Source: Sphingomonas sanxanigenens DSM 19645 = NX02
Lineage (GTDB): Bacteria; Pseudomonadota; Alphaproteobacteria; Sphingomonadales; Sphingomonadaceae
Assembly (NCBI RefSeq): GCF_000512205.2
Contig: NZ_CP006644.1
Span: 4,726,501 to 4,790,500 of the forward strand
DNA: 64,000 nucleotides
Direction of reading: 5' to 3'
Shown here: in pieces, positions 1-9,376 of the stretch
How the letters are laid out: each line of letters starts with the position of its first letter
How positions within the stretch are numbered: position 1 is the first letter of the stretch
Notes under the pieces: generated by a model
Database searches by the model: none
Told to the model about the DNA's origin: nothing
The model's input: only the letters and a program-made list of their open reading frames with translations
Translations under genes and position numbers: made by a program

Positions 1-1
1 C

Positions 2-1396
2 CGCCAGATCAACTTCCCGCGCGGCAAGCTGTTCGGCGGATGCAGCGCGATCAATGGCGGTGTCTATATCCGCGGCCAGAAGGCCGATTATGACGGCTGG
101 GCGGCCGCCGGGAACCGCGACTGGTCCTATGAGGATGTGCTGCCCGCCTTCAAGGCGGTGGAGAATTATGCCGGCCCCGATCGGCCGTGGCACGGCAAGG
201 GCGGCGAACTCGACGTCCAGAAGCCCAAAAGCTGGAACCCCATCGCGGCCGCCATCATCCATGCCGCGGCCGAGGCGGGGCATCGCCGCAATGAGGATTT
301 CGCCGGCGAACGGCAGGACGGGTTCGGCCGCTACGACCTCAACCAGCGCAACGGCACCCGCCTGTCGAGCGCGCGCGCCTTCCTGCACCCGGCGCTGGAC
401 CGCCCGAACCTCACCGTCCACGACCGGACCATGGTCCGCCGCATCCTGTTCGACCGCGGCCGCGCCGTCGGCCTGGAGATCGAGAAGGACGGCGCCCGCA
501 GCACCATCGCCGCCCGCCGCGAGATCATATTGAGCGCGGGGGCGACCAATTCCCCCCAGTTGCTGATGCTGTCTGGCATCGGCCCGGAGGATCATCTCCG
601 CGCGTTGGGAATCGACGTCGTCCATCACCTGCCCGGCGTCGGGGCGCATCTGCAGGATCACCCCACCGTGCATGTCGCGATGGAGAATCCATCCGGGGAA
701 TCCTACGCCATCTCCGCCAAGGCCCTGCCCCGCATTCTCGCCAGCCCGTTCCGATATCTGTTCGGGCGCCAAGGCATGCTGGCATCCAACGTGGCCGAAT
801 GCGGCGGCTTCCTGAGCACCGACGGCAGCGGCCGCCCCGATATCCAGATCACCTTCCTGGTCGGCCTCAAGATCGACGCGCGCGCCATCCCGCGCCGCCA
901 TGGCTATATGGCGCTGATCCAGTTGCTGCGCCCCAGAAGCGCCGGTTCGGTTCGGCTGGCCAGCAGCCGGCCGGAGGACAAGCCGGTGATCGATCCCAAT
1001 TTCTTTGCCGACCCCTACGACATGAAGACGCTGATCGCCGGCTTCCGCGAAGCCCGCCGCATCTTCGCGCAACCCGCGCTCGCTGCGATGACCGGCGCGG
1101 AGATCGAACCCGGTGCGCAGCATCGGAGCGATGAAGAGATCGACGCCGCGCTGCGCAAGATCGTCAACACCGCCTATCACCCCACCGGAACCTGCAAGAT
1201 GGGGCCGGACCATGATCCGATGGCGGTGGTCGACGATCGCCTGCGCGTCCGCGGCGTTGCCGGCCTGCGTGTCGTCGACGCATCGGTCATGCCGGAGATC
1301 ATCAGCGGCAACACCTCCGCCCCCACCATGATGATCGCCGAGCGCGCCGCCCGCTTCATTCTGGATGACGCCGTCACATCCAATATCGCCGCCTGA
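2..1396 (+). CDS. GMC-family FAD-dependent alcohol oxidoreductase, 5' end outside window
   Basis: The frame is open from base 2, so the N-terminal FAD-binding Rossmann segment lies outside the window. The visible part starts in the conserved GMC block (KLFGGCSAINGGVYIRG) and ends with the typical C-terminal block containing HPTGTCKMG and SGNTSAPT, which carry the active-site His and Asn. The family (choline dehydrogenase-like) oxidises primary alcohols to aldehydes with FAD. The aldehyde dehydrogenase gene starts 21 bases downstream on the same strand, so the pair probably converts an alcohol to an acid. The substrate cannot be read from the sequence. An internal GTG at 137 is not the start, because conserved sequence continues upstream of it. 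Confidence 0.93.
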   Translation, partial: RQINFPRGKLFGGCSAINGGVYIRGQKADYDGWAAAGNRDWSYEDVLPAFKAVENYAGPDRPWHGKGGELDVQKPKSWNPIAAAIIHAAAEAGHRRNEDFAGERQDGFGRYDLNQRNGTRLSSARAFLHPALDRPNLTVHDRTMVRRILFDRGRAVGLEIEKDGARSTIAARREIILSAGATNSPQLLMLSGIGPEDHLRALGIDVVHHLPGVGAHLQDHPTVHVAMENPSGESYAISAKALPRILASPFRYLFGRQGMLASNVAECGGFLSTDGSGRPDIQITFLVGLKIDARAIPRRHGYMALIQLLRPRSAGSVRLASSRPEDKPVIDPNFFADPYDMKTLIAGFREARRIFAQPALAAMTGAEIEPGAQHRSDEEIDAALRKIVNTAYHPTGTCKMGPDHDPMAVVDDRLRVRGVAGLRVVDASVMPEIISGNTSAPTMMIAERAARFILDDAVTSNIAA

Positions 1397-1417
1397 TCGC
1401 GGCCCCGGAGACGATCG

Positions 1418-2905
1418 ATGACCATGATGACCATCCCGCCCCGCCCCGCCCTGCTCGACACGCCCGAGCAGGACATGCTGATCGGCGGCCGGCGCGTCCC
1501 CGCGCTGTCGGGCAAGCGCTTCGAAACGCGCAACCCCGCCACGGGCGCGCTGCTCGCCACCGTCGCCGAGGGCGGCGCCGAGGATGTCGATCGCGCGGTG
1601 AAGGCGGCGCGCGCCGCCTTCGAAGGCCCCTGGCGCCGGATGAAGCCGGTCGAGCGCCAGCGTATCCTCCTGCGCCTCGCCGACCTGGTCGAGGCGCACT
1701 ACGAAGAACTGGCGATGCTCGATACGCTCGATCTGGGCGCGCCCTACAGCCGCACGATCATGGGCAAGGCGCGCGCCGGCGCGCTGCTGCGCTATTATGC
1801 CGGCCAGGCGACGCTCATCACCGGCGACACGATCGACAACAGCGCCCCCGGCGATGTGCTGTCCCACACGCTCAAGGAGCCGATCGGCGTCGTCGCCGCG
1901 ATCAATCCGTGGAACGGGCCGATCGGCATGTCGGTTTGGAAGGCCGCGCCGGTGCTGGCCTCGGGCTGCACGCTGGTGATGAAGCCGGCCGAACAGACCC
2001 CGCTCTCCGCGCTGCGCTTCGGCGACCTCTGCCTGGAAGCGGGCGTGCCGGAAGGCGTGATCAACATCGTCACCGGCCTCGGCGACGCCGGCGCTGCGCT
2101 CTCCAGCCATCCGGACGTCGACAAGATCGCCTTCACCGGCTCGACCGGCGTGGGCCAGAAGATCCTCCACGCCGCGGCCGGATCGATGAAGCGCGTGACG
2201 GTGGAACTGGGCGGCAAATCGCCCAACATCGTCTTCGCCGACGCCGATCTCGACAAGGCGGTTCCGGCGGCGGCGATGGCGGTGTTCGCCAACAGCGGCC
2301 AGATCTGCTCGGCGGGCACCCGCCTGTTCGTCCAGTCATCGATCCACGATGATTTCATGGCGCGCCTCGCTGCGTTCACGCAGGGCATCAGGGTGGGCGA
2401 TCCGCTGGATCCGGAAACGCAGATCGGCCCGGTCGTTTCGGCCGTCCAGATGGACAAGATCCTCGCCTTCATCGAAGGCGCGCACAGCGAAGGTGCCCGC
2501 CCGGTCACCGGTGGCCGCCGCATGTCGGGTGCCGGGTTCGACGCCGGCTATTTCATCGAACCGACGATCTTCAGCCATGTCGGCGACGAGATGACGATCG
2601 CGCGCGAAGAGATTTTCGGCCCCGTCCTGTCCGCCTTCGCCTTCGACACCGTCGAGGAGGTGCTCGCCCGTGCCAACGCCACCGACTTCGGCCTGGGAAG
2701 CGGGGTGTGGACCCGCGACCTCGCCACCGCGCACCGCATGGCGCGCGGAATCCGCGCCGGTTCGGTGTGGGTGAACTGCTATCAGATGCTCGATCCGGGC
2801 GTACCGTTCGGTGGCTACAAGATGAGCGGCTTCGGCCGTGAATCCGGTCCGCACCATATCGAGGATTATCTCGAGACCAAGGCCGTGTGGATCAAGCTGG
2901 ACTGA
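1418..2905 (+). CDS. NAD(P)-dependent aldehyde dehydrogenase (betaine-aldehyde-dehydrogenase-like)
   Basis: This 495-residue protein has the full aldehyde dehydrogenase layout: the NAD-binding NPWNGP and FTGSTGVG motifs, the general base Glu263 in VELGGKSPN, and the catalytic Cys297 in NSGQICSAGT. The length is normal for the family. It follows the GMC oxidoreductase with a 21-base gap and probably takes the aldehyde product to a carboxylate. The reading starts at the first ATG (MTMMTIPP), and a second ATG lies two codons later. The class is secure, but the substrate is unknown; homology to betaine or aromatic aldehyde dehydrogenases does not fix it. Confidence 0.93.
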   Translation: MTMMTIPPRPALLDTPEQDMLIGGRRVPALSGKRFETRNPATGALLATVAEGGAEDVDRAVKAARAAFEGPWRRMKPVERQRILLRLADLVEAHYEELAMLDTLDLGAPYSRTIMGKARAGALLRYYAGQATLITGDTIDNSAPGDVLSHTLKEPIGVVAAINPWNGPIGMSVWKAAPVLASGCTLVMKPAEQTPLSALRFGDLCLEAGVPEGVINIVTGLGDAGAALSSHPDVDKIAFTGSTGVGQKILHAAAGSMKRVTVELGGKSPNIVFADADLDKAVPAAAMAVFANSGQICSAGTRLFVQSSIHDDFMARLAAFTQGIRVGDPLDPETQIGPVVSAVQMDKILAFIEGAHSEGARPVTGGRRMSGAGFDAGYFIEPTIFSHVGDEMTIAREEIFGPVLSAFAFDTVEEVLARANATDFGLGSGVWTRDLATAHRMARGIRAGSVWVNCYQMLDPGVPFGGYKMSGFGRESGPHHIEDYLETKAVWIKLD

Positions 2906-2925
2906 GCCCGCCGGCCCCCAGCCGG

Positions 2926-4158
2926 TCAGACCCAGCCCGACTGGCGCAGGTCGGGCTGGCCGGCCTCCGCCCGCTCGCCCTTCGCGGCGTCGCCCAGCAT
3001 GTCGAGGAAGCGCCGCTGGGTCGCGGTCGGCCGCCAGCTCCGCCGGGTGGTGATCCCCACCACGCGCTTGGTGCCCTCCAGCGGCGCGCCGATCTGCGTC
3101 AGCAATCCGCTGCGGATCTGCAGCGCAACCTGGTCGGGCGAGAGCAACGTCAGGAAATCGCCTTCGGTCAGCAGCCGCCCGATGATCATGACCGAGCCGC
3201 ATTCGATCGGCGTCGCCGGCATCCTCCCCTGGCCGAACAATTTCTCCCATTGCTCGCGCAAGGGCGAATTGGCGGGCGCGACGATCCAGGGATAGGTGGC
3301 GAGCTCCGCCATCGTCGGCTGCGCGGTCTGCGCCAGGGGGTGCTGGCTCCCCGCGGCGATCACCAGCCGGTCCTCCGATAGCGGCATCTGATACAGGTCG
3401 GCGATTTCGTGGGGGCGCAGCGCGCCGACGATCATGTCGATCACCCCGTCGCGCAACGGCTCGACCAGTTCGCGCCAGCTCCCTTCCAGCACCTTGAACG
3501 CCGCGCGCGGATCGCTGCGCGCCATCCGCGCCATCGCAGCGGGCACCAGATAGGGGCGCGACAGCGGCAGCGCCCCGAACGCGATCAATTCGCTGCCGCT
3601 GCCGCTGTCGCGCCCGATATCGGCGAGCGCCGCGACGATCTCGGCCACTGCCAGGCGCGTGCCGCGCGCCAGCCTTTTGCCGGCGGGGTTGAGCCACACC
3701 GCCCGCCCGCGCCGTTCGACCAGCTTGCCACCGATCATCTGCTCCAGATCGCCGACCGCGCGATGCACCGCCGTCTGCGACATCGCGCCGGTGCGCGCCG
3801 CCGCGGCGAAGCTTCCCGCCTCCGCCAGCGCGAGGAAGGCGCGAAGCTGCGTCATCGTCATCAGCCGCTCGGGATATTGGAACACACCCGACAGCCCCTT
3901 CGCCGCCTGCGACAGATGATCGAGCGCGGCGCGCGCACGCTCGATCACGATCTCGCCCATCGGCGTCGGCACCATGCCGCCGGAGCGCCGCTCGAAGAAG
4001 GTGTAGCCGAACTGGCGCTCGAGCTTGGCCAGCCCCTGCGTCAAGGCGGGCTGGGAGAGGCTGACGATATCGGCCGCGGCGGTGATGCTGCCATGCTCGT
4101 GGATCGCCAGCAGCGCACGCAGGTGTCGCAGGTTCAGGTCGAACGGGTCGGTCGCCAT
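2926..4158 (-). CDS. LysR-type regulator with two tandem N-terminal HTH domains
   Basis: At 410 residues this is about 100 longer than a usual LysR protein. The excess is a duplicated DNA-binding domain. The first winged helix-turn-helix spans about residues 8-75 (LNLRHLRALLAIHEHGS, then SQPALTQGLAKLE). The second spans about 98-160 (MTQLRAFLALAEAGS, then SQTAVHRAVGDLE). The effector-binding domain follows from about residue 185. It is transcribed convergently with the aldehyde dehydrogenase and divergently from the acyl-CoA dehydrogenase, so it may act on either. The tandem-HTH layout is clear; target and ligand are unknown. Confidence 0.9.
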   Translation of the reverse strand: MATDPFDLNLRHLRALLAIHEHGSITAAADIVSLSQPALTQGLAKLERQFGYTFFERRSGGMVPTPMGEIVIERARAALDHLSQAAKGLSGVFQYPERLMTMTQLRAFLALAEAGSFAAAARTGAMSQTAVHRAVGDLEQMIGGKLVERRGRAVWLNPAGKRLARGTRLAVAEIVAALADIGRDSGSGSELIAFGALPLSRPYLVPAAMARMARSDPRAAFKVLEGSWRELVEPLRDGVIDMIVGALRPHEIADLYQMPLSEDRLVIAAGSQHPLAQTAQPTMAELATYPWIVAPANSPLREQWEKLFGQGRMPATPIECGSVMIIGRLLTEGDFLTLLSPDQVALQIRSGLLTQIGAPLEGTKRVVGITTRRSWRPTATQRRFLDMLGDAAKGERAEAGQPDLRQSGWV

Positions 4159-4277
4159 GGCATTTCGCTCGCATCCTCCTCCCGCGCTCTGACGTCATCG
4201 GGCGCGATCATCGTAGAGCCGGGCCCGCCAAACGCCAGCCTTCCTCCAAAAAACCCAATGGACCGACCATTATACTT

Positions 4278-4292
4278 AATGGTAGGACCATT
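4278..4292. promoter_or_regulatory. Predicted GntR/FadR-type operator, copy 1
   Basis: The 15-base palindrome AATGGTAGGACCATT lies 53 bases upstream of the acyl-CoA dehydrogenase start. It is the exact reverse complement of the copy at 7636-7650 and fits the TGGTnnnACCA pattern of FadR-subfamily GntR operators. The likely binder is the GntR protein encoded at 6805-7536 (inference). Confidence 0.75.
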
Positions 4293-4345
4293 GTAACGGA
4301 ATGCCGAACGCATCCGAAAGATTCGCATCAGAAGGAGGCTGCAGC

Positions 4346-5485
4346 GTGGATTTCGAACTGCCCGACGACATCAAGGAATTCTGCGACGTGACGCGCAGCA
4401 TCGTGCGCGACCTTCTGCCGCACGAGATCGAATTCCAGACCACCGGCAAGGTGCCACCGATCGTCCGCAAGACGCTGGTCGAGAACGGCTATTTCGGCAT
4501 GGCGCTGCCCGAGCGCTATGGCGGCCTCGGCCTGGGCGCGCTGGCGCAGGCAGCAGTGCAGATCGAACTCGCCCGCCTTCCCCCGCAGTTCTGGACCGAG
4601 CTGCGCCCGCTGATGGGGCCCGGCGCAAAGAACATCGTCTATCACGCCTCCGAAGTGCAGCGCGAGCAGCTCATCCCCGGCATGGCATCGGGCGAGATTC
4701 CGATCGCTTTCGCGCTCACCGAACCCAATAGCGGGTCCGACCCGGGCTCCATGCGAACGACGGCCGTCCGCAACGCCGATGGCTGGGTGATCAACGGATC
4801 GAAGACATATATTTCCAACGGCAAGAACGCGAAATATGTGATCGTTTATGCCTATACCGACAAGGCGGCAGGTCCTCGGGGCGGCATCTCCGCATTTCTG
4901 ATGCCGGCGGATACGCCGGGCTTCAGCGTCACCGGCACGATCGAACTGATGGGCACCGCGACGCCGGGCGTCTACGAACTGAGCTTCGATGAATGCCAGG
5001 TCGGTCCCGACGCGCTGATCGGCGAGGAAGGCCGCGGCTTCCACTATGCGCTCGAAGGGCTCAACGAAGGCCGCATGAACGTCGGCGCGACCGCCGTCGG
5101 CATGGGCGAATATGCGCTGGAACTGGCGATCGAGGAATCGAAGGTGCGTCCTGCCTTCGGCGGCGTCATCTCCGACTTCCAGGCCATCCGCCACTATATC
5201 GCGACCATGGCGACGGACATGCGCGCTGCGCGCCTGATCCTGCTCGACGCGTGCTGGCGCTATGATCAGGGCGAAAAGCGGCGCGAGCTTGCCTCGATGG
5301 CCAAGCTGTTCGCCACCGAGGCGGGCAGCCGTACGGTGGATACGGCGGTCCAGATCTTCGGCGGCAGTGGCTATTGCCGGGGCTTCGCGGTCGAGCGTCT
5401 CTATCGCGATATCCGCATCACCCGCATCTATGAGGGGTCGTCGGAAATCCAGCGCAACACGATCGCGCGCGAATTGCTGCGGTGA
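4346..5485 (+). CDS. Acyl-CoA dehydrogenase
   Basis: This is an FAD-dependent alpha,beta-dehydrogenase of acyl-CoA thioesters. The 379-residue product shows FALTEPNSGSD (FAD/substrate region), GSKTYISNG, and near the C-terminus IYEGSSEIQ with the likely catalytic Glu. The GTG start at 4346 is chosen because AAGGAGG lies at 4332-4338 with a 7-base spacer, and it gives the normal family N-terminus (DFELPDDIKEF). An upstream ATG at 4301 would add 15 unlikely residues and begin just after the operator. Electrons would go to the EtfBA pair encoded at 7.7-9.3 kb, which shares the operator motif. The acyl chain is unknown. Confidence 0.93.
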   Translation: MDFELPDDIKEFCDVTRSIVRDLLPHEIEFQTTGKVPPIVRKTLVENGYFGMALPERYGGLGLGALAQAAVQIELARLPPQFWTELRPLMGPGAKNIVYHASEVQREQLIPGMASGEIPIAFALTEPNSGSDPGSMRTTAVRNADGWVINGSKTYISNGKNAKYVIVYAYTDKAAGPRGGISAFLMPADTPGFSVTGTIELMGTATPGVYELSFDECQVGPDALIGEEGRGFHYALEGLNEGRMNVGATAVGMGEYALELAIEESKVRPAFGGVISDFQAIRHYIATMATDMRAARLILLDACWRYDQGEKRRELASMAKLFATEAGSRTVDTAVQIFGGSGYCRGFAVERLYRDIRITRIYEGSSEIQRNTIARELLR

Positions 5486-5530
5486 CGCCGATGGCGGGAG
5501 GGGACGGCCTCTCCCGCCGCATCCCGTCCG

Positions 5531-6718
5531 CTAAAGCAGGTCGCCCTTCGCGCGCAGCGCGCCCACCCGGGCATCCTCCACCCCCAGTTCCGCCAGCACC
5601 GCACCGCCATCCGCGCCCAGCCCGGCGACATGGTCGCGGGCCTCGGCGCGCGATCCGCTCATCCGGAACGGCGGATTGGGCACGCGGAACCGGCCCGCGC
5701 CGTCGCCGATCTCCGCCAGGGCGCCGCGCGCTTCCAGCTGTGGATCGTCCAGCAACTCTCCGATCTCGCGATAGCGCGCGCAGGGAACGCCGTGGCGGGA
5801 AAGGATCGCCTCGGCCTCCTCCGCCGTGTGTACGAGCGTCCATTGCTCGGTCAGCGCGAGCAAGGTCGCCCAGTTGGCGTTGCGGTCCGCATTGGTCAGG
5901 AAGCGCGGATCCTCGCGCCATTCGGGGCGGCCCACCGCGTCGGACAATTGCTCGAAATTGCGCGGGCTGGTCGGTGCCACCATGATGAAGCCGTCGCTGG
6001 TCCTGAGCGGGGTGTAGAGCGGCCGCCGGGCGTCACCCGGGAACTGCGCCTCCTGCGTTTCGAACACCAGCATGCCGACCATCGCCTCCAGCATCGACAG
6101 GTCGATATGCTGGCCGAGGCCGGTCTTCTCGCGCTGATAGAGCGCCGCCTGGATCGCGCCGAAGGCATGGGTGCCGCCCAGCACGTCGGCTATGAAGATG
6201 CCGGTCGTCGCCGGCCGCTCGGCGCCATCCTGATAGCGCAGGTTGACCATATCGAAGCCGCTTGCGGCATGGATCACCGGGGCATAGGCCGGAAACAGCG
6301 CCTTCGGGCCGGTCTGGCCATAGCCCGAGATCGAGCAATAGATCAGCCGCGGATTGATCGCGGCCAGCGCCTCGGGATCGAGGCCGAAGCGCTTCATCAC
6401 GCCGGGCCGGAAATTCTCCACCAGCACGTCGCAGCTCTCCACCAGCCGCTTCACGAGCGCGATGATGTCGGGCGACTTCAGGTTGCAGGCGATGCTGCGC
6501 TTGCCCGCGTTGAGCGTGCCGAAATAGGTGCTGAAGCCGTCGCGCCGCGGCGGCCGCGCGCGGACCTGATCGCCTTCCAGCGATTCCACCTTGATCACCT
6601 CGGCGCCGAGGTCCGCGAGCATCCGCGTCGCGAACGGCCCTGCCATCACGCTGGTGAAATCCAGCACGCGCACCCCGTCCAGGGCGCCGCTCATTGCCTT
6701 CCCGCTCTCGTCAGCCAT
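5531..6718 (-). CDS. Class III CoA-transferase (CaiB/BaiF family)
   Basis: This 395-residue protein has the CaiB/BaiF signature: GVRVLDFTSVMAGPFA at the N-terminus, ADLGAEVIKVE, and ENFRPGVMKRFG. Asp178 in FIADVLGG is the probable catalytic residue that forms the aspartyl-CoA anhydride in this family. Such enzymes move CoA between carboxylates. Here it may activate the acid made by the GMC/aldehyde dehydrogenase pair so that the acyl-CoA dehydrogenase can act on it (inference from neighbourhood). It is convergent with the acyl-CoA dehydrogenase. A predicted GntR operator lies about 30 bases upstream of its start. MSGALDG, eight codons in, is an alternative start. Confidence 0.93.
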   Translation of the reverse strand: MADESGKAMSGALDGVRVLDFTSVMAGPFATRMLADLGAEVIKVESLEGDQVRARPPRRDGFSTYFGTLNAGKRSIACNLKSPDIIALVKRLVESCDVLVENFRPGVMKRFGLDPEALAAINPRLIYCSISGYGQTGPKALFPAYAPVIHAASGFDMVNLRYQDGAERPATTGIFIADVLGGTHAFGAIQAALYQREKTGLGQHIDLSMLEAMVGMLVFETQEAQFPGDARRPLYTPLRTSDGFIMVAPTSPRNFEQLSDAVGRPEWREDPRFLTNADRNANWATLLALTEQWTLVHTAEEAEAILSRHGVPCARYREIGELLDDPQLEARGALAEIGDGAGRFRVPNPPFRMSGSRAEARDHVAGLGADGGAVLAELGVEDARVGALRAKGDLL

Positions 6719-6749
6719 GCCTCGCCCGCTTCCATAGGATCATATATTT

Positions 6750-6764
6750 AATGGTCCTACCTAT
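6750..6764. promoter_or_regulatory. Predicted GntR/FadR-type operator, copy 2
   Basis: AATGGTCCTACCTAT differs from the perfect palindrome at 7636-7650 only in the outer bases of one arm. It lies between the CoA-transferase start and the 3' end of the GntR gene, where an operator for the CoA-transferase would be expected. Confidence 0.65.
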
Positions 6765-6804
6765 CGCATGCGCAATGGGGGCGGTCAATCGGCGGCAGCG
6801 ATCC

Positions 6805-7536
6805 TCAACGCTTCGCCGCCTTGCTGTTCTTGCGGACGTGGCGATGCACGCGTTCGAGATGCTTGCGCATTTCGGCGACCGCTGCCGCCTCATTCTTCTC
6901 GCGCAGATGGCGCACGAGCTTGAAGCGCGATTCGATCAGCGATTGCTGCAGCGTCTCATAATCCGGCCCCTGGACGAATTCGTGCAGGATGGCCGACAGC
7001 GAATCGACGAAGATGCCGAAAATGCGGTTCTTGGTCGCGCGCGCGAGCACGCCATAATATTCGACCGCGCACTGATAACGCGCCTCGACGCTGGTTTCCT
7101 GCTTGGTCCGCTCGGCGATCGCCTCCAGTTCGGCCAGATCCGACGCGGTCGCGCGCTCGCAGGCCAGGCGGACGATGATGTCCTGCAGCGCCAGCCGCGC
7201 CTCGGTCAGTTCGTTGAGCGAGATGTCGCCCAGATGCACATAATCCTGCATCGCCTGCACGATGCGGTCGGGCTCCGCGGTCTGCACGAAGGCGCCGCCC
7301 TTCACGCCCTTCACGTTGCGGATGATGCCCGCCACCTCCAAGCTGCGCAGCGCCTCGCGCAGCGCGCTGCGGCTCACCTGGAACTCCACCGCCAGTTCGC
7401 GTTCGGCGGGCAGCTTGTCCCCCGCCTTGAGCGTGCCCGCCGCCAGTTGCGCCCGGATCTGTTCGCAGATCACCTCGAACGCGCGCTGCGTCTTGATGGG
7501 CGCGAAACTCGGCCTGCCCGGCGATGTCGATACCAT
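6805..7536 (-). CDS. GntR-family regulator, FadR subfamily (FCD domain)
   Basis: This 243-residue regulator has an N-terminal winged HTH (AERELAVEFQVSRSALREAL, about residues 47-66, followed by the wing KGVKGGAFV). An all-helical FCD ligand domain follows, with a helix rich in Glu and His near the C-terminus. The FCD family binds acyl-CoA or organic acids. The gene diverges from etfBA. Three copies of a FadR-type palindrome flank this gene, the CoA-transferase and the acyl-CoA dehydrogenase, so it is probably the local repressor of the whole acyl-CoA module and of itself (inference). Confidence 0.92.
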   Translation of the reverse strand: MVSTSPGRPSFAPIKTQRAFEVICEQIRAQLAAGTLKAGDKLPAERELAVEFQVSRSALREALRSLEVAGIIRNVKGVKGGAFVQTAEPDRIVQAMQDYVHLGDISLNELTEARLALQDIIVRLACERATASDLAELEAIAERTKQETSVEARYQCAVEYYGVLARATKNRIFGIFVDSLSAILHEFVQGPDYETLQQSLIESRFKLVRHLREKNEAAAVAEMRKHLERVHRHVRKNSKAAKR

Positions 7537-7635
7537 GCGATACGCTCCCGAAGATGTGCGCCAGATCTACATCCGCCTCCCCGAGAGGCGCAATGGCCGG
7601 ACCGAAACGCCATTGACAGCAAAACCTATTGCACT

Positions 7636-7650
7636 AATGGTCCTACCATT
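7636..7650. promoter_or_regulatory. Predicted GntR/FadR-type operator, copy 3
   Basis: AATGGTCCTACCATT is a perfect inverted repeat around CCT, in the divergent region between the GntR gene and etfB, 20 bases upstream of the etfB ATG. The position suggests control of etfBA and perhaps autoregulation. Confidence 0.75.
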
Positions 7651-7670
7651 CATGCGATAAGGGAAGCGCC

Positions 7671-8420
7671 ATGAAGATCCTTGTGCCCGTGAAGCGGGTT
7701 ATCGATTACAACGTGAAGCCGCGGGTGAAGATGGACGGGTCGGGTGTCGACCTGGCCAACGTCAAGATGTCGATGAACCCGTTCGACGAGATCGCGGTGG
7801 AAGAGGCGATCCGCCTGAAGGAAAAGGGCGTGGCGACGGAGATCGTCGCAGTCTCGATCGGCGAGGCGAAGGCGCAGGACACGCTGCGCACCGCGCTGGC
7901 GATGGGCGCGGACCGCGCGATCCTGGTGACCGCCACCGGTGAGGTCGAGCCGCTTGCGGTCGCCAAGATCCTGGCGAAGATCGTCGAGGACGAGCAGCCG
8001 GGTCTGGTGATCCTGGGCAAGCAGGCGATCGACGACGACAGCAACCAGACCGGCCAGATGCTGGCGGCGCTGACGGGCCGGCCGCAGGGCACCTTCGCGT
8101 CGAAGGTCGAGGTCGCGGGCGACAGCGTGACGGTCACGCGCGAGGTCGATGGCGGCCTGGAGACGGTGAGCCTCAAGACCCCGGCGATCGTCACCACCGA
8201 CCTGCGCCTCAACGAGCCGCGCTATGCCTCGCTGCCCAACATCATGAAGGCGAAGTCCAAGCCGCTCGCGCAGAAGACGCCCGAGGATTACGGTGTCGAC
8301 ACGACGCCGCGCCTCAAGACGCTGCACGTCGCCGAGCCGCCGAAGCGGAGCGCGGGGGTGAAGGTGGCCGATGTCGACGAACTGGTCGGCAAGCTCAAGG
8401 CGATGGGAGTTGCGGCATGA
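7671..8420 (+). CDS. etfB: Electron transfer flavoprotein beta subunit
   Basis: This 249-residue EtfB begins [18 protein letters not shown] and contains the family motif VNPFDEIA-like [14 protein letters not shown] and the ETF-beta signature [31 protein letters not shown]. It binds AMP and pairs with EtfA to carry electrons from acyl-CoA dehydrogenases to ETF:quinone oxidoreductase. GGGAAG precedes the ATG. The stop overlaps the etfA ATG (ATGA), so the two are translationally coupled. Confidence 0.96.
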   Translation: MKILVPVKRVIDYNVKPRVKMDGSGVDLANVKMSMNPFDEIAVEEAIRLKEKGVATEIVAVSIGEAKAQDTLRTALAMGADRAILVTATGEVEPLAVAKILAKIVEDEQPGLVILGKQAIDDDSNQTGQMLAALTGRPQGTFASKVEVAGDSVTVTREVDGGLETVSLKTPAIVTTDLRLNEPRYASLPNIMKAKSKPLAQKTPEDYGVDTTPRLKTLHVAEPPKRSAGVKVADVDELVGKLKAMGVAA

Positions 8421-9346
8421 AGACGCTGGTTTGGGTCGAGCATGAGGGCGGCGCGGTCAAGGACGCGACGCTGTCCGCCGTTACCGCCGCGGCGCAGCTG
8501 GGCGAGGTCCATCTGCTGGTCGCAGGCGAAGGCGTCGGTGGCGTTGCCGAGGCCGCCGCGGCGATCGCCGGCGTCGGCAAGGTCCATGTCGCCGACGACG
8601 CGGCCTATGCGCACGCGCTGGCCGAGAATGTCGCGCCGCTGATCGTCCAGCTGATGGCCGATCATGACGCGTTCGTGGTGCCTGCCACCTCGATCGGCAA
8701 GAATGTCGCGCCGCGCGTCGCCGCGTTGCTCGACGTGATGCAGATCTCGGACATCCTCTCGGTCGAGAGCGAGGATATTTTCACCCGGCCGATCTATGCG
8801 GGCAACGCGATCGCCAGGGTGCAGTCGTCGGATGCGAAGAAGGTGATCACGGTGCGCGGCACCGCGTTCGAGAAGGCGTCGCGCGAGGGCGGCAGCGGTG
8901 TCGTCGAGGCGGTTTCCGGGGCGGGCGATGCCGGTCTCTCCAGCTTCGTCGGTGCCGAGATCTCGAAGTCGGAGCGTCCCGAACTGACCTCGGCGAAGAT
9001 CATCGTCTCGGGCGGGCGCGCGCTGCAGAACAGCGAGAACTTCCACGAGATCATCGAGCCGCTCGCCGACAAGCTCGGTGCGGCGGTCGGCGCCAGCCGC
9101 GCCGCGGTCGATGCGGGCTATGTCCCCAACGACTATCAGGTCGGCCAGACCGGCAAGATCGTCGCCCCGGAGGTCTATATCGCCATCGGCATCTCCGGCG
9201 CGATCCAGCACCTCGCCGGCATGAAGGACAGCAAGACCATCATCGCCATCAACAAGGATGAGGACGCGCCGATCTTCCAGGTCGCAGACCTCGGCCTCGT
9301 CGGCGACCTCTTCAAGCTCGTCCCCGAACTGACGGGAAGGCTGTGA
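8417..9346 (+). CDS. etfA: Electron transfer flavoprotein alpha subunit
   Basis: This 309-residue EtfA has a variable N-terminal domain and the FAD-binding C-terminal half. That half carries the conserved signature [23 protein letters not shown] and the run [13 protein letters not shown] ending in [22 protein letters not shown]. It forms the heterodimer with EtfB, whose gene it overlaps by four bases. It is the likely electron acceptor for the acyl-CoA dehydrogenase encoded at 4.3 kb. Confidence 0.96.
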   Translation: MKTLVWVEHEGGAVKDATLSAVTAAAQLGEVHLLVAGEGVGGVAEAAAAIAGVGKVHVADDAAYAHALAENVAPLIVQLMADHDAFVVPATSIGKNVAPRVAALLDVMQISDILSVESEDIFTRPIYAGNAIARVQSSDAKKVITVRGTAFEKASREGGSGVVEAVSGAGDAGLSSFVGAEISKSERPELTSAKIIVSGGRALQNSENFHEIIEPLADKLGAAVGASRAAVDAGYVPNDYQVGQTGKIVAPEVYIAIGISGAIQHLAGMKDSKTIIAINKDEDAPIFQVADLGLVGDLFKLVPELTGRL

Positions 9347-9376
9347 GCGACCGGGAACGGCCGCCGCGGGCCTGGA

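Noticed and set aside
3409-4296. A 295-residue plus-strand frame opposite the LysR gene
   Set aside because: It is antisense to a clear tandem-HTH LysR protein and lacks any domain.
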